11,718 nt of DNA from Intestinibacter sp. (lineage in GTDB: Bacteria > Bacillota > Clostridia > Peptostreptococcales > Peptostreptococcaceae): assembly GCF_022780145.1 (NCBI RefSeq), contig NZ_JALEXO010000333.1, positions 1 to 11,718 of the forward strand. Reading direction: 5' to 3'. The position numbers and the translations under genes were made by a program. Shown here in pieces: positions 1 to 6,900 of the stretch. Position 1 is the first letter of the stretch. The number at the start of each line of letters is the position of its first letter. The notes under the pieces are model-generated. The model saw only the letters and a program-made list of their open reading frames with translations, made no database searches and was not told the origin of the DNA.

Positions 1-243
1 GAATATATGGATGGATACGGAGCATACACTTGCTACGGATTAATAGAAAAATATGAAACAGCAAAAGAAATGAATGCAGTTCCAATAGGATTAGTAGATA
101 GAAAAACAAAAGGATTAAAAGACATCAAGAAAGGTGAAGTAATAACTTATGATTTGGTAGAAATAGATAAATCAACTAAGTTATATCACTTAAGACAATT
201 ACAAGAACAATTACAAGCAGAAGGATTCTGGGATGCTAAATAA
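1..243 (+). CDS. C-terminal part of a SAF-domain NAD(P)-dependent oxidoreductase-like protein (5' end outside window)
   Basis: The frame is open from base 1 to the TAA at 241-243, giving the last 80 residues of a longer protein whose start lies upstream. Seen: an N-terminal stretch with DGYGAYTCYGLIE, then a segment reading GLKDIKKGEVITYDLVE. That pattern (basic residue, Leu, Lys-Lys-Gly-Glu, hydrophobic, Thr, Val) is typical of SAF domains, which end a family of homoserine-dehydrogenase-like NAD(P) oxidoreductases often found beside sugar or polyol transport genes. The substrate cannot be told from this fragment. The gene lies 258 bases ahead of srlA on the same strand, so it may belong to the same sugar-use operon. 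The family call rests on the SAF-like tail alone; other SAF-containing proteins are possible. Confidence 0.6.
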   Translation, partial: EYMDGYGAYTCYGLIEKYETAKEMNAVPIGLVDRKTKGLKDIKKGEVITYDLVEIDKSTKLYHLRQLQEQLQAEGFWDAK

Positions 244-327
244 TTAGGATTTTAGGTTCTAAGTAATTGAAATATTGAGGATAAATTGATAATAGATCGG
301 ATTTCGATTGAGATTGAAATTGTATAA

Positions 328-379
328 ATAAAGGGAATTTGGCCAGATAATAATCAGTTCCATACCAAGTTCCCTTTAT
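328..379 (+). repeat. 15-bp stem-loop in the spacer before srlA
   Basis: Arms 328-342 and 365-379 pair over 15 positions with a single G-U wobble around a 22-base loop. No run of T follows on either strand, so it does not look like a standard intrinsic terminator. It may be an mRNA-stabilising or processing stem between the upstream oxidoreductase gene and srlA, or part of a regulatory leader. Confidence 0.6.
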
Positions 380-391
380 AAAAATAAATAA

Positions 392-459
392 CGATAAAGT
401 TAAGTCTTTTTTATTTTCAACTTTGGAAAACGATGTCAAAATGTGGGTTGACTTTATCG
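392..459 (+). repeat. Long-range 12-bp inverted repeat in the srlA leader
   Basis: Bases 392-403 (CGATAAAGTTAA) pair with 448-459 (TTGACTTTATCG) with one wobble. The 44-base interior holds the T-rich tract 406-417 and the cre-like site at 424-438. A shorter stem, GTCAA 435-439 with TTGAC 448-452, would compete for the same 3' arm. This suggests a switching leader, but the fold is not proven. Confidence 0.4.
424..438 (+). promoter_or_regulatory. cre-like CcpA site upstream of srlA
   Basis: TGGAAAACGATGTCA fits the clostridial catabolite-responsive element pattern (YRGAAAANGWTTWCW, from memory) at all but one position. It lies about 65 bases before the srlA start codon. A CcpA site here would fit carbon catabolite control of a sugar PTS operon. 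I found no convincing sigma-A promoter in the 244-501 spacer, so the position of the site relative to a transcription start is unknown. Confidence 0.5.
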
Positions 460-501
460 GTTCAATTTAAGAATCAATAAAATAAAAAAGGGGGAATTTT
501 T

Positions 502-1023
502 ATGGAACAAATAGCAAAATTTGCAGAGGCATTTATAAACTTATTCAATCTAGGTGGAGAAAACTTAATGGGCCTAGTAACTGGTATATTACCAACATTA
601 TTAGTATTAATAACTTTAGTTAATGCATTAATATCAATTATAGGACAAGAAAGAGTTGATAAATTAGCTGCTTTAGCTTCTAAGAACGTAATCACAAGAT
701 ACACAATATTACCAATATTAGCAGTATTCTTCTTAACAAACCCTATGTGCTACAACTTTGGTAAATTCGTTGATGAAAAATACAAACCAGCATACTATGA
801 TGCAACAGTATCATTTGTACATCCAATAACTGGTTTATTCCCACATGCAAATGCTGGTGAATTATTCGTATACCAAGGTATAGCTGCTGGTATCACAGCT
901 TTAGGATTAAGCACAGGACAACTTGCAGTTAGATATTTCTTAGTTGGGGTAGTTGTTATCCTTATAAGAGGTATAGTTACTGAAAAAATAACAGCAATGT
1001 TAATGAAAAAACAAGTAAAATAG
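502..1023 (+). CDS. srlA: PTS glucitol/sorbitol-type transporter subunit EIIC (SrlA/GutA)
   Basis: An integral membrane component of a glucitol/sorbitol-family phosphotransferase system that, with SrlE, carries the polyol across the membrane while it is phosphorylated. The protein is 173 residues, close to the family norm of about 180. Hydrophobic segments lie near residues 21-47, 66-84 and 125-160. Internal landmarks are FFLTNPMCYNFGKFVDEKYKP and the HPITGLFPHANAGELFVYQG region, both typical of the family. The start is set by a GGGGG ribosome site at 490-494, seven bases before the ATG. srlE follows after 27 bases, so the two are co-transcribed. Phe codons are mostly TTC (7 of 11), unlike acoC downstream (1 of 12), which hints at high expression. 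The true substrate could be another polyol. Confidence 0.9.
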   Translation: MEQIAKFAEAFINLFNLGGENLMGLVTGILPTLLVLITLVNALISIIGQERVDKLAALASKNVITRYTILPILAVFFLTNPMCYNFGKFVDEKYKPAYYDATVSFVHPITGLFPHANAGELFVYQGIAAGITALGLSTGQLAVRYFLVGVVVILIRGIVTEKITAMLMKKQVK

Positions 1024-1050
1024 TAGAGTTTGATTAAGGGAGGTAATACA

Positions 1051-2070
1051 ATGAGTGAATATAAATCAATTGTAATAAATAGAGGATCTAATGGTTGGGG
1101 CGGACCTTTAACTATAGTTCCAACAGAAACAAAAAATAAAATATTAGTTGTTACAGGAGGAGGATTCCCTCCACTAGCTCAACACATAGCAAATATGACT
1201 GGTTGTGAATTAGTAGATGGTTTCAAAACTACTATACCAGATGAAGAAGTTATATTAGCAATCGTTGACTGCGGTGGTACAGCTAGATGTGGTGTTTATC
1301 CTAAAAAAGGAATATTCACTGTAAACTTAACTCCAGTTGGAAAATCTGGACCTTTAGCTAAATTTATAACTGAAGAAATATATGTTTCAGACGTAAAACC
1401 AGAAAATGTTTCATTCTGTGATGGAACTGCAGCACCAGCTGTTGAAGCAAAAGCAGAAGAAGCAGAAGGATCTTCAAAAATGACTAGAGAAGAATACTTA
1501 GAAAAGAAAGCAGAAGCTCAAGAAAAATACGGCGAAGTTGCTAAAGAAGGATTCTTAACTAGATTAGGTAAAGGTGTTGGTAATGTAGTTTCTACATTCT
1601 ATCAAGCAGCAAGAGATGCAGTACAAACTACTTTAACAAATATATTACCATTCATGATATTTGTATCATTAATAGTTGGTATAATCAATGGTACAGGTGT
1701 AGGTAACTGGTTAGCTAACACAATATCTCCATTAGCATCATCATTACCAGGTATGTTAGTTATATCTTTATTCTGTGCACTACCATTTATATCTCCACTT
1801 ATAGGACCAGGGGCAGTTATAGCTCAAATCATAGGTGTTTTATTAGGTAACCAAATAGCTCAAGGTGGAATACAACCTCAATATGCTTTACCAGCATTAT
1901 TCGCTATAGATGCACAAGTTGGTGGAGACTTCGTTCCAGTTGGTCTATCACTTTCAGAAGCAGAAGCTGAAACAGTTGAAATAGGTGTTCCTGCAGTATT
2001 ATTCTCAAGAGTAATAACTGGACCATTAGCCGTTTTAATAGCTTATGCAGCAAGTTTTGGTATGTTTTAA
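1051..2070 (+). CDS. srlE: PTS glucitol/sorbitol-type transporter subunit EIIB-C2 (SrlE)
   Basis: This subunit accepts phosphate from EIIA on its cytoplasmic IIB domain, passes it to the incoming polyol and supplies the second half of the membrane domain. The protein is 339 residues. The IIB domain spans residues 1-125 and includes VDCGGTARCGVYP (73-85), which holds the likely phosphorylated cysteine (Cys80 by motif; Cys74 is the alternative). A charged Ala/Glu/Lys linker at 128-168 leads to membrane segments near 196-213, 232-250, 252-270 and 312-337. The signature FVPVGLSLSEAEAETVEIG sits at 294-312. I chose ATG 1051 because AAGGGAGGT at 1036-1044 is ideally spaced; an in-frame TTG at 1030 lacks such a site. 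No srlB (EIIA) or srlD (dehydrogenase) follows, so EIIA must lie upstream or elsewhere. Confidence 0.92.
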   Translation: MSEYKSIVINRGSNGWGGPLTIVPTETKNKILVVTGGGFPPLAQHIANMTGCELVDGFKTTIPDEEVILAIVDCGGTARCGVYPKKGIFTVNLTPVGKSGPLAKFITEEIYVSDVKPENVSFCDGTAAPAVEAKAEEAEGSSKMTREEYLEKKAEAQEKYGEVAKEGFLTRLGKGVGNVVSTFYQAARDAVQTTLTNILPFMIFVSLIVGIINGTGVGNWLANTISPLASSLPGMLVISLFCALPFISPLIGPGAVIAQIIGVLLGNQIAQGGIQPQYALPALFAIDAQVGGDFVPVGLSLSEAEAETVEIGVPAVLFSRVITGPLAVLIAYAASFGMF

Positions 2071-2102
2071 ATAGAATTCCAAATTAAAAGATTTTGATAA
2101 AA

Positions 2103-2133
2103 AAGGCTGTTTCAATTAATTTGGGACAGCCTT
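2103..2133 (+). terminator. Hairpin terminator after srlE
   Basis: Arms 2103-2113 and 2123-2133 form an 11-bp stem (core AAGGCTGT/ACAGCCTT plus two wobbles and a closing pair) with a 9-base loop. The downstream tract, AATTAGATTATAT, is only weakly T-rich, so termination may be partial and the regulator gene downstream may receive read-through. Confidence 0.65.
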
Positions 2134-2173
2134 AATTAGATTATATGAATTTTGAAAAATTGCGGGGGCGAGT

Positions 2174-3124
2174 ATGAAAAAGATATTAGGTGATACACGT
2201 TTAATGCTTAAATGTTGCGTTATGTATTATGAAAATCAAATGGGGCAAAATGAAATAGCAAAAAAGCTAGGTATTTCAAGACCGACAGTTTCAAAATTAC
2301 TTAAAGAAGCAAAAGAAAGAGGATATTTAAGAATAGAAATTGTAGGGCCAGAAGAACAAAATTGTTATAAGTTAGAAAAAAGATTAGAAGAAAAATTTGG
2401 ATTAAAAGAAGCTATTGTAGTAGAGGATAAGCATGATACAAATTTTCAAAAGGAAGAATTAGGATCTGAAGTAGCTAAATACTTATATCGAATGATACAA
2501 GAAGGAGATATTATAGGTGTTTCAATGGGTACAACTTTAAAGATGATACCTCAATATACGAAGGTTAAAAAATTCAATAAAATAGAGTTTATTCCTTTAG
2601 TAGGTGGTATAGGAGAAGCAGATATGACAACTCATTCAAATCAATTAGTTATAGAGCTTAGTAAAGGAATGGGAGGAACATTTAAGCTATTGCATGGACC
2701 AGCTATAGTATCTAATGAAAATATTATAAGTATACTTAGACAAGATAAAAATATAAAGGACGTATTCAAGGCTATGGATAAAATGAATATGGCAGTAGTT
2801 GGAATAGGAAGCCCTATAGATGAAAATTCAAATGTAATAAAAAATGGATATTTTAATGAAAAGGATGTTGAAACATTTAAAGAAAGAAAAGCAGTAGGGG
2901 ATATTTGTTTAAATGTATATGATATCAATGGAAATGCATCTGAATATGAATATAATAAATGCGTTTTTGGAATAAATATAGAAAAGTTAAGAAATGTGGA
3001 TAAGGTCATTGGAGTGACATGTGGTATGGAAAAATTAAATGCTGTCATCGGAGCTTTGAATGGTCATTATGTAAATGTTTTAGCCGTTAATTATAGCTTA
3101 GCTGAAGCTTTATTAAATTATTAA
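2174..3124 (+). CDS. SorC/DeoR-family sugar-binding transcriptional regulator
   Basis: A DNA-binding regulator of the SorC family, whose members respond to phosphorylated sugars or polyols. It is 316 residues, the usual length. A helix-turn-helix lies at about 24-47 (QNEIAKKLGISRPTVSKLL), followed by a sugar-phosphate-binding domain with GVSMGTTL (115-122), PLVGG (141-145), a Ser/Asn segment and AVVGIGSP (207-214), the expected order for this fold. The ribosome site is an unusual G-run (GGGGG, 2164-2168) five bases before the ATG. It follows srlE after a leaky-looking hairpin and precedes acoA, all on one strand. The likeliest target is the srlAE operon, with a sugar phosphate as effector; control of acoABCL is the other possibility. 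Neither is shown by sequence alone. Confidence 0.88.
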   Translation: MKKILGDTRLMLKCCVMYYENQMGQNEIAKKLGISRPTVSKLLKEAKERGYLRIEIVGPEEQNCYKLEKRLEEKFGLKEAIVVEDKHDTNFQKEELGSEVAKYLYRMIQEGDIIGVSMGTTLKMIPQYTKVKKFNKIEFIPLVGGIGEADMTTHSNQLVIELSKGMGGTFKLLHGPAIVSNENIISILRQDKNIKDVFKAMDKMNMAVVGIGSPIDENSNVIKNGYFNEKDVETFKERKAVGDICLNVYDINGNASEYEYNKCVFGINIEKLRNVDKVIGVTCGMEKLNAVIGALNGHYVNVLAVNYSLAEALLNY

Positions 3125-3146
3125 TTTAAAATATAACATCGAAAAT

Positions 3147-3185
3147 AAAAGTATAGTGAATTTAAAAGTTTGCTATGCTTTTTTT
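3147..3185 (+). terminator. Intrinsic terminator after the SorC-family regulator
   Basis: Arms 3147-3157 and 3172-3182 form an 11-bp stem with two G-U wobbles. The 3' arm runs into seven consecutive T residues (3179-3185). This separates the regulator from the aco operon. Confidence 0.8.
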
Positions 3186-3218
3186 ATTTGTGAGAAATTT
3201 ATTTGAATTTTAACGACA

Positions 3219-3238
3219 TTGACAAATAATGTTGTCAA
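3219..3238. promoter_or_regulatory. 20-bp dyad upstream of acoA, probable operator
   Basis: TTGACAA (3219-3225) and TTGTCAA (3232-3238) are perfect inverted repeats separated by six bases. The dyad lies about 70 bp before the -35 of the nearest acoA promoter, a position that suits an activator better than a simple repressor. It does not match the Rex pattern (TTGTTAA-N4-TTAACAA) or a cre site. The neighbouring SorC-family regulator is the obvious candidate binder, but that is an inference. Confidence 0.45.
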
Positions 3239-3306
3239 GCTTACAATAGTTTTAAAAAAGAACAAATGTAAAAATATAAATAATCGATATATTAATAAAG
3301 GAAATT

Positions 3307-3335
3307 TTGTATATACTTTAGAAATTAATTATAGT
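3307..3335 (+). promoter_or_regulatory. Sigma-A-type promoter for acoABCL
   Basis: TTGTAT (3307-3312), a 17-base spacer, then TATAGT (3330-3335) would start transcription near 3342, about 57 bases before acoA. A second, weaker overlapping candidate is TTTACA (3335-3340), 17 bases, TATAGG (3358-3363). I found no -24/-12 (TGGC...TTGC) sigma-54 element, although many aco operons use one. Confidence 0.5.
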
Positions 3336-3398
3336 TTACATGAATATCATTAAATAGTATAGGATAAAAATATAAATAGTAAATTATAGGAGGTAATT

Positions 3399-4361
3399 AT
3401 GTCAATATCAAAGGAAACATTGCTTGAAATGTATAAAAGAATGAATCAAGCTAGAAAATTTGAAGAAAAAGTAAATTGGTTCTTTGCAAGAGGTATGATA
3501 CATGGGACTACTCATTTATCTATAGGACAAGAAGCTTCTGGTGTTGCGGCAGTTATGGCACTTGAAAAGGGTGATTTAGTTTCATTGACACATAGAGGAC
3601 ATAGCCAATTTATTGGAATGGGTATAGATATAAATAAAATGATGGCAGAGCTTATGGGAAAATACACAGGCTACTGTAAGGGTAAAGGTGGTTCAATGCA
3701 TATAGCAGATATTGAATCTGGAAACCTAGGAGCAAATGGAATTGTAGGAGGAGGTCTTACATTGGCACCAGGTGCTGCACTTACTCAAAAGTATAAAAAA
3801 ACTGGAAAGGTAGTTTTATGTACTTTTGGAGATGGAGCTGCTAATGAAGGTGCGTTTCACGAGGGAATAAATCTATCTTCAGTTTGGAAATTACCAGTAA
3901 TTTTTTATTGTGAAAACAATTTATATGGAATGTCTACGGCTCAATCTAAATCTATGAATATAGAAAATATAGCAGATAGAGCTGTTAGCTATGGAATACA
4001 AAGTTTTATTATAGATGGATACGATGCGATAGAGGTTTATGAAACAGTTCAAAAAGCAGCTGAAATGTGTAGAAGAGGAGAGGGACCAGTTTTAATTGAA
4101 GCTAAAACTTATAGATTCGTAGGCCACTCCAAATCTGATGCAAATGCCTATAGAACTAAGGAAGAAATAAATTCATGGAAAGAAAAAGATGGAATTAAAA
4201 GATTGAGAGATAAAATATTGAAATTAGGTTTTGCGACTGAAAAAGAATTAGAAGATATAGAAGAAGAAGCAAAACAATCAATTGAAGAAGCAGTTGAATT
4301 TGCGCAAAATAGTCCAATGCCACCGCTAGATACATTAGAAGAGGACGTTTATGCTGATTAA
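3399..4361 (+). CDS. acoA: Acetoin dehydrogenase E1 component, alpha subunit
   Basis: With AcoB this forms the thiamine-diphosphate-dependent E1 enzyme. It cleaves acetoin, releases acetaldehyde and passes the other two-carbon unit to lipoyl-AcoC as an acetyl group. The 320-residue length is normal. Seen: HGTTHLSIGQEA at 35-46, HRGHSQF at 65-71, and the thiamine-diphosphate/Mg motif from GDG at 144-146 to ENN at 172-174. The later block YRFVGHSKSDANAYR is also typical of the family. The AGGAGG at 3389-3394 sets the start. acoB follows after 58 bases. Pyruvate or branched-chain E1 alpha subunits are close relatives; the acetoin assignment rests on the GTTHL-type motif, the separate alpha and beta subunits and the acoABCL order. 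Confidence 0.9.
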   Translation: MSISKETLLEMYKRMNQARKFEEKVNWFFARGMIHGTTHLSIGQEASGVAAVMALEKGDLVSLTHRGHSQFIGMGIDINKMMAELMGKYTGYCKGKGGSMHIADIESGNLGANGIVGGGLTLAPGAALTQKYKKTGKVVLCTFGDGAANEGAFHEGINLSSVWKLPVIFYCENNLYGMSTAQSKSMNIENIADRAVSYGIQSFIIDGYDAIEVYETVQKAAEMCRRGEGPVLIEAKTYRFVGHSKSDANAYRTKEEINSWKEKDGIKRLRDKILKLGFATEKELEDIEEEAKQSIEEAVEFAQNSPMPPLDTLEEDVYAD

Positions 4362-4419
4362 TTTTAACATAGAAATTTGTACGAAATAAAAAATGATACT
4401 TACCAGGAGGATAGAAATT

Positions 4420-5406
4420 ATGGGAATGAAGGAAATCACATATAAAGATGCCGTAAGAGAAGCTATGGTTGAAGAGATGAGAAGAGACGAGGATATTATA
4501 TTTTTAGGTGAAGATATTGGAGTATACGGAGGCGCATTTGGTGTTTCTGTAGGAATGGTAGAAGAATTTGGAGAAGAAAGAGTCAGAGATACTCCTATAT
4601 CAGAGGCTGCTATAGCTGGATGTGCAGTAGGAGCAGCGGCGACAGGATTGAGACCTATAATGGAAATTATGTTTAGTGACTTCATAACAATAGCAATGGA
4701 CGCGATAGTCAACCAAGCGGCAAAAATGAGATATATGTTTGGAGGAAAGGCTCAAGTTCCAATGGTAGTTAGAACTCCAGGTGGATCTGGAACAGGAGCA
4801 GCAGCACAGCATTCACAAAGCTTGGAGGCTTGGATGTGCCATGTTCCAGGACTTAAGGTGGTAGCACCTTCGACTCCAGCTGATGCAAAGGGATTATTAA
4901 AAGCGGCGATAAGAGATAATAATCCAGTTATTTTCTATGAAAATAAATTATTATACAAAACTAAAGGATTAGTGCCAGAAGAGGATTATATAATAGAATT
5001 AGGAAAAGCTGATATAAAAAGAGAGGGCTCAGATGTTACAGTAATAACTTACGGTAGAATGTTGGAAAGATGCCAAGCAGCAGCTGAAGCTTTGGAAAAA
5101 GAAAATATAGATGTTGAAATAGTAGATTTAAGAACTCTATATCCAATGGATAAAGAAACAATAATAAAAAGTGTCTGCAAAACAGGAAGAGCGTTAATAG
5201 TTCACGAAGCGGCTAAAACAGGTGGTCTAGGTGGAGAAATTGCGGCTACAATAGCTGAAAGTGAGGCTTTTGATTACTTAGACGCTCCTATAAAAAGATT
5301 GGCAGGTAAGGATGTACCTATACCATATAATCCAGAATTAGAAAAAGCAGTTGTACCTAGAACTGATGAAATTGAAGATGCGATAAGATCTTTGATTGTT
5401 AGATAG
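4420..5406 (+). CDS. acoB: Acetoin dehydrogenase E1 component, beta subunit
   Basis: The beta partner of AcoA in the E1 heterotetramer; it completes the thiamine-diphosphate site. It is 328 residues from the chosen start. Conserved blocks include LGEDIGVYGGAFGVS (29-43), VRDTPISEAAIAG with the expected cofactor-activating Glu62, FSDF, the loop around MVVRTPGGSGTGAAAQHSQS and, near the C-terminus, the VIVHEAAKTGGLGGEIA-type block (here LIVHEAAKTGG). An in-frame ATG at 4393 would add nine residues, but AGGAGG at 4405-4410 is nine bases before ATG 4420, so I take 4420. acoC begins 11 bases after the stop, and its ribosome site overlaps the TAG, which suggests translational coupling. Confidence 0.92.
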   Translation: MGMKEITYKDAVREAMVEEMRRDEDIIFLGEDIGVYGGAFGVSVGMVEEFGEERVRDTPISEAAIAGCAVGAAATGLRPIMEIMFSDFITIAMDAIVNQAAKMRYMFGGKAQVPMVVRTPGGSGTGAAAQHSQSLEAWMCHVPGLKVVAPSTPADAKGLLKAAIRDNNPVIFYENKLLYKTKGLVPEEDYIIELGKADIKREGSDVTVITYGRMLERCQAAAEALEKENIDVEIVDLRTLYPMDKETIIKSVCKTGRALIVHEAAKTGGLGGEIAATIAESEAFDYLDAPIKRLAGKDVPIPYNPELEKAVVPRTDEIEDAIRSLIVR

Positions 5407-5417
5407 GAGGCGAGATT

Positions 5418-6821
5418 ATGATAGAGGTGATAATACCAAAGGCCGGCATAGATATGCAAGAAGGTACAATTGTATCTTGGTTGAAAGAAGAAGGAGAGAC
5501 AGTAACTACTGGAGAGCCTATATTGGAAATCGTAACAGACAAAGTAAACATGGAGGTAGAAGCAGAAGGCGATGGAATTTTAGCTGTTATAACTCACGAT
5601 ACAGAAGGTGAGGTATTGCCTGTTTTTACTGTAATTGGAGCAATAGCAGAAAAAGGTGAAGATCCTGCTGAAATAAAGGCGAAGATATTGGCTAAAGGAG
5701 ATGTTTCACAATGCTTAGAAACTGAGATTCAAGCGAATCAGGAGTCTGAAACAAGATTAGTTTCAAAGATAGATGAAACATTACAACAAAACGAAAAGGT
5801 AAGAGCTACTCCAGCAGCTAGAAAAAAAGCTAGAGAAAACGAAGTAGATTTATTTAAGGTAAAAGGTAGCGGTCCAAATGGGAGAGTCCATCTTGCTGAT
5901 GTATTAAATTATTTAAAGGTAAGTTCTTTAAAAGCTACACCTTTAGCAATGAGAATAGCGGATGACCTTGGAATAGACATAGATAATATCACAGGAACAG
6001 GATTTAACGGAAAAATAACTAAAGAAGATGTTGAAAAATATATAGATGAAACAGAGAAAGCATCAGAAATATCTAAGGCAATAGGTACTGTAGTAAATAT
6101 AATTGGAGAAGAGGAAATATTTAATACAGTAAATGGACATTTTGAGGCTTTAAGTCCTATGAGATCGACAGTTGCAAGAAGAATGTCTGAAAGCTACTTC
6201 TCAGCACCTACATTTAATATGAATATAGAAGTAGATATGACAGAATTAAAAACTTTGAGAGAAAAATTAATCGAGAGTGTGCAAGATGTCACAGGTTATA
6301 AATTAACATATACAGATTTAATTGTCATGGCGGTATCTAGATTATTAAAGAAAAATCCAGTATTAAATTCAGCTTGGGTTGGAGATAAAATATTTAGATA
6401 TGAAGAGGTTAATATAGCTTTGGCTGTAGGACTTGAAGAAGGGTTATATGTTCCTGTTATAAGAGATGCTGATAAAAAAACTTTATCTCAAATTGTTATA
6501 GAAAGTAAGGAACTAATAAACAAGGTCAAAACTAATAAATTAAAACCATCAGAACAAGAAGGAAGCACATTTACTATAAGCAATGTAGGTATGTATGGGA
6601 TAACGACATTTACACCAATAATAAATATGCCAAATAGCGCTATATTGGGAGTCGGAGCTACAGTTGATAGAGTAGTTCCCGTAGATGGAGAGATAAAAAT
6701 AAGACCTATTATGAATCTTTCATTAACATCAGATCATAGAGTGGTCGATGGAACTACAGCAGCTAAATTTTTAAAAGAGCTTAAGGATTTATTAGAAAAT
6801 CCATATAAAATGTTTATATAA
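5418..6821 (+). CDS. acoC: Acetoin dehydrogenase E2 component (dihydrolipoyl acetyltransferase) with two subunit-binding domains
   Basis: The core of the acetoin dehydrogenase complex. Its lipoyl arm takes the acetyl unit from E1 and the catalytic domain moves it to CoA. Order over 467 residues: a lipoyl domain at 1-80 with the modified lysine in TDKVNME (Lys42); a linker; a peripheral subunit-binding domain at about 129-166 (starting RATPAARKKAREN); a second at about 172-209 (starting KATPLAMRIADDLG); and the acyltransferase domain at about 245-467 with HRVVDG at 440-445 (His440, Asp444). Most acetoin or pyruvate E2 proteins have one subunit-binding domain, so the tandem pair is notable. The start follows AGGAGG at 5405-5410. 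The protein needs lipoylation, for which a ligase gene lies at 9462. Confidence 0.93.
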   Translation: MIEVIIPKAGIDMQEGTIVSWLKEEGETVTTGEPILEIVTDKVNMEVEAEGDGILAVITHDTEGEVLPVFTVIGAIAEKGEDPAEIKAKILAKGDVSQCLETEIQANQESETRLVSKIDETLQQNEKVRATPAARKKARENEVDLFKVKGSGPNGRVHLADVLNYLKVSSLKATPLAMRIADDLGIDIDNITGTGFNGKITKEDVEKYIDETEKASEISKAIGTVVNIIGEEEIFNTVNGHFEALSPMRSTVARRMSESYFSAPTFNMNIEVDMTELKTLREKLIESVQDVTGYKLTYTDLIVMAVSRLLKKNPVLNSAWVGDKIFRYEEVNIALAVGLEEGLYVPVIRDADKKTLSQIVIESKELINKVKTNKLKPSEQEGSTFTISNVGMYGITTFTPIINMPNSAILGVGATVDRVVPVDGEIKIRPIMNLSLTSDHRVVDGTTAAKFLKELKDLLENPYKMFI

Positions 6822-6829
6822 AATTTAAG

Positions 6830-6868
6830 TAAGGATTTTTAAATCGACTGTCGACTTAAAAATCCTTA
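6830..6868 (+). terminator. Intercistronic hairpin between acoC and acoL, possible attenuator
   Basis: Arms 6830-6842 and 6856-6868 are perfect 13-bp complements. A few further pairs (6844-6847 with 6851-6854) close a tiny loop. The tract after it (TCTATTCTT) is T-rich but broken. It could act as a partial terminator that lowers acoL expression or as a 3' stabiliser for the acoABC message. Confidence 0.6.
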
Positions 6869-6900
6869 TCTATTCTTATGCAGATAATTAGGAGGAAATT

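Noticed and set aside
328..379. Intrinsic terminator before srlA
   Set aside because: The stem is strong but lacks a following T-run on either strand, so I report it only as a stem-loop.
1030..1050. Upstream TTG start for srlE
   Set aside because: The ideal AAGGGAGGT site at 1036-1044 lies inside this extension and serves ATG 1051.
2641..3048. 135-codon reading frame on the - strand inside the SorC-family regulator
   Set aside because: It lies wholly antisense to a well-supported gene, has low-complexity Ser/Ile/Phe content and no ribosome site. The same applies to the - strand frames at 4335-4712, 7446-7808, 6888-7142 and those inside lplA and ispF.
3239..3398. Sigma-54 promoter for the aco operon
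   Set aside because: I looked for TGGCA-N-TTGC-type -24/-12 pairs, expected from many aco operons, and found none. Sigma-A-type hexamers are present instead.
4393..4419. Upstream ATG start for acoB
   Set aside because: There is no ribosome site before 4393, and AGGAGG at 4405-4410 is correctly placed for ATG 4420.
5396..5611. 71-codon + strand frame overlapping the start of acoC
   Set aside because: It is out of frame with both acoB and acoC, rich in Arg and Tyr, and explained as a frame shadow of the lipoyl domain coding region.
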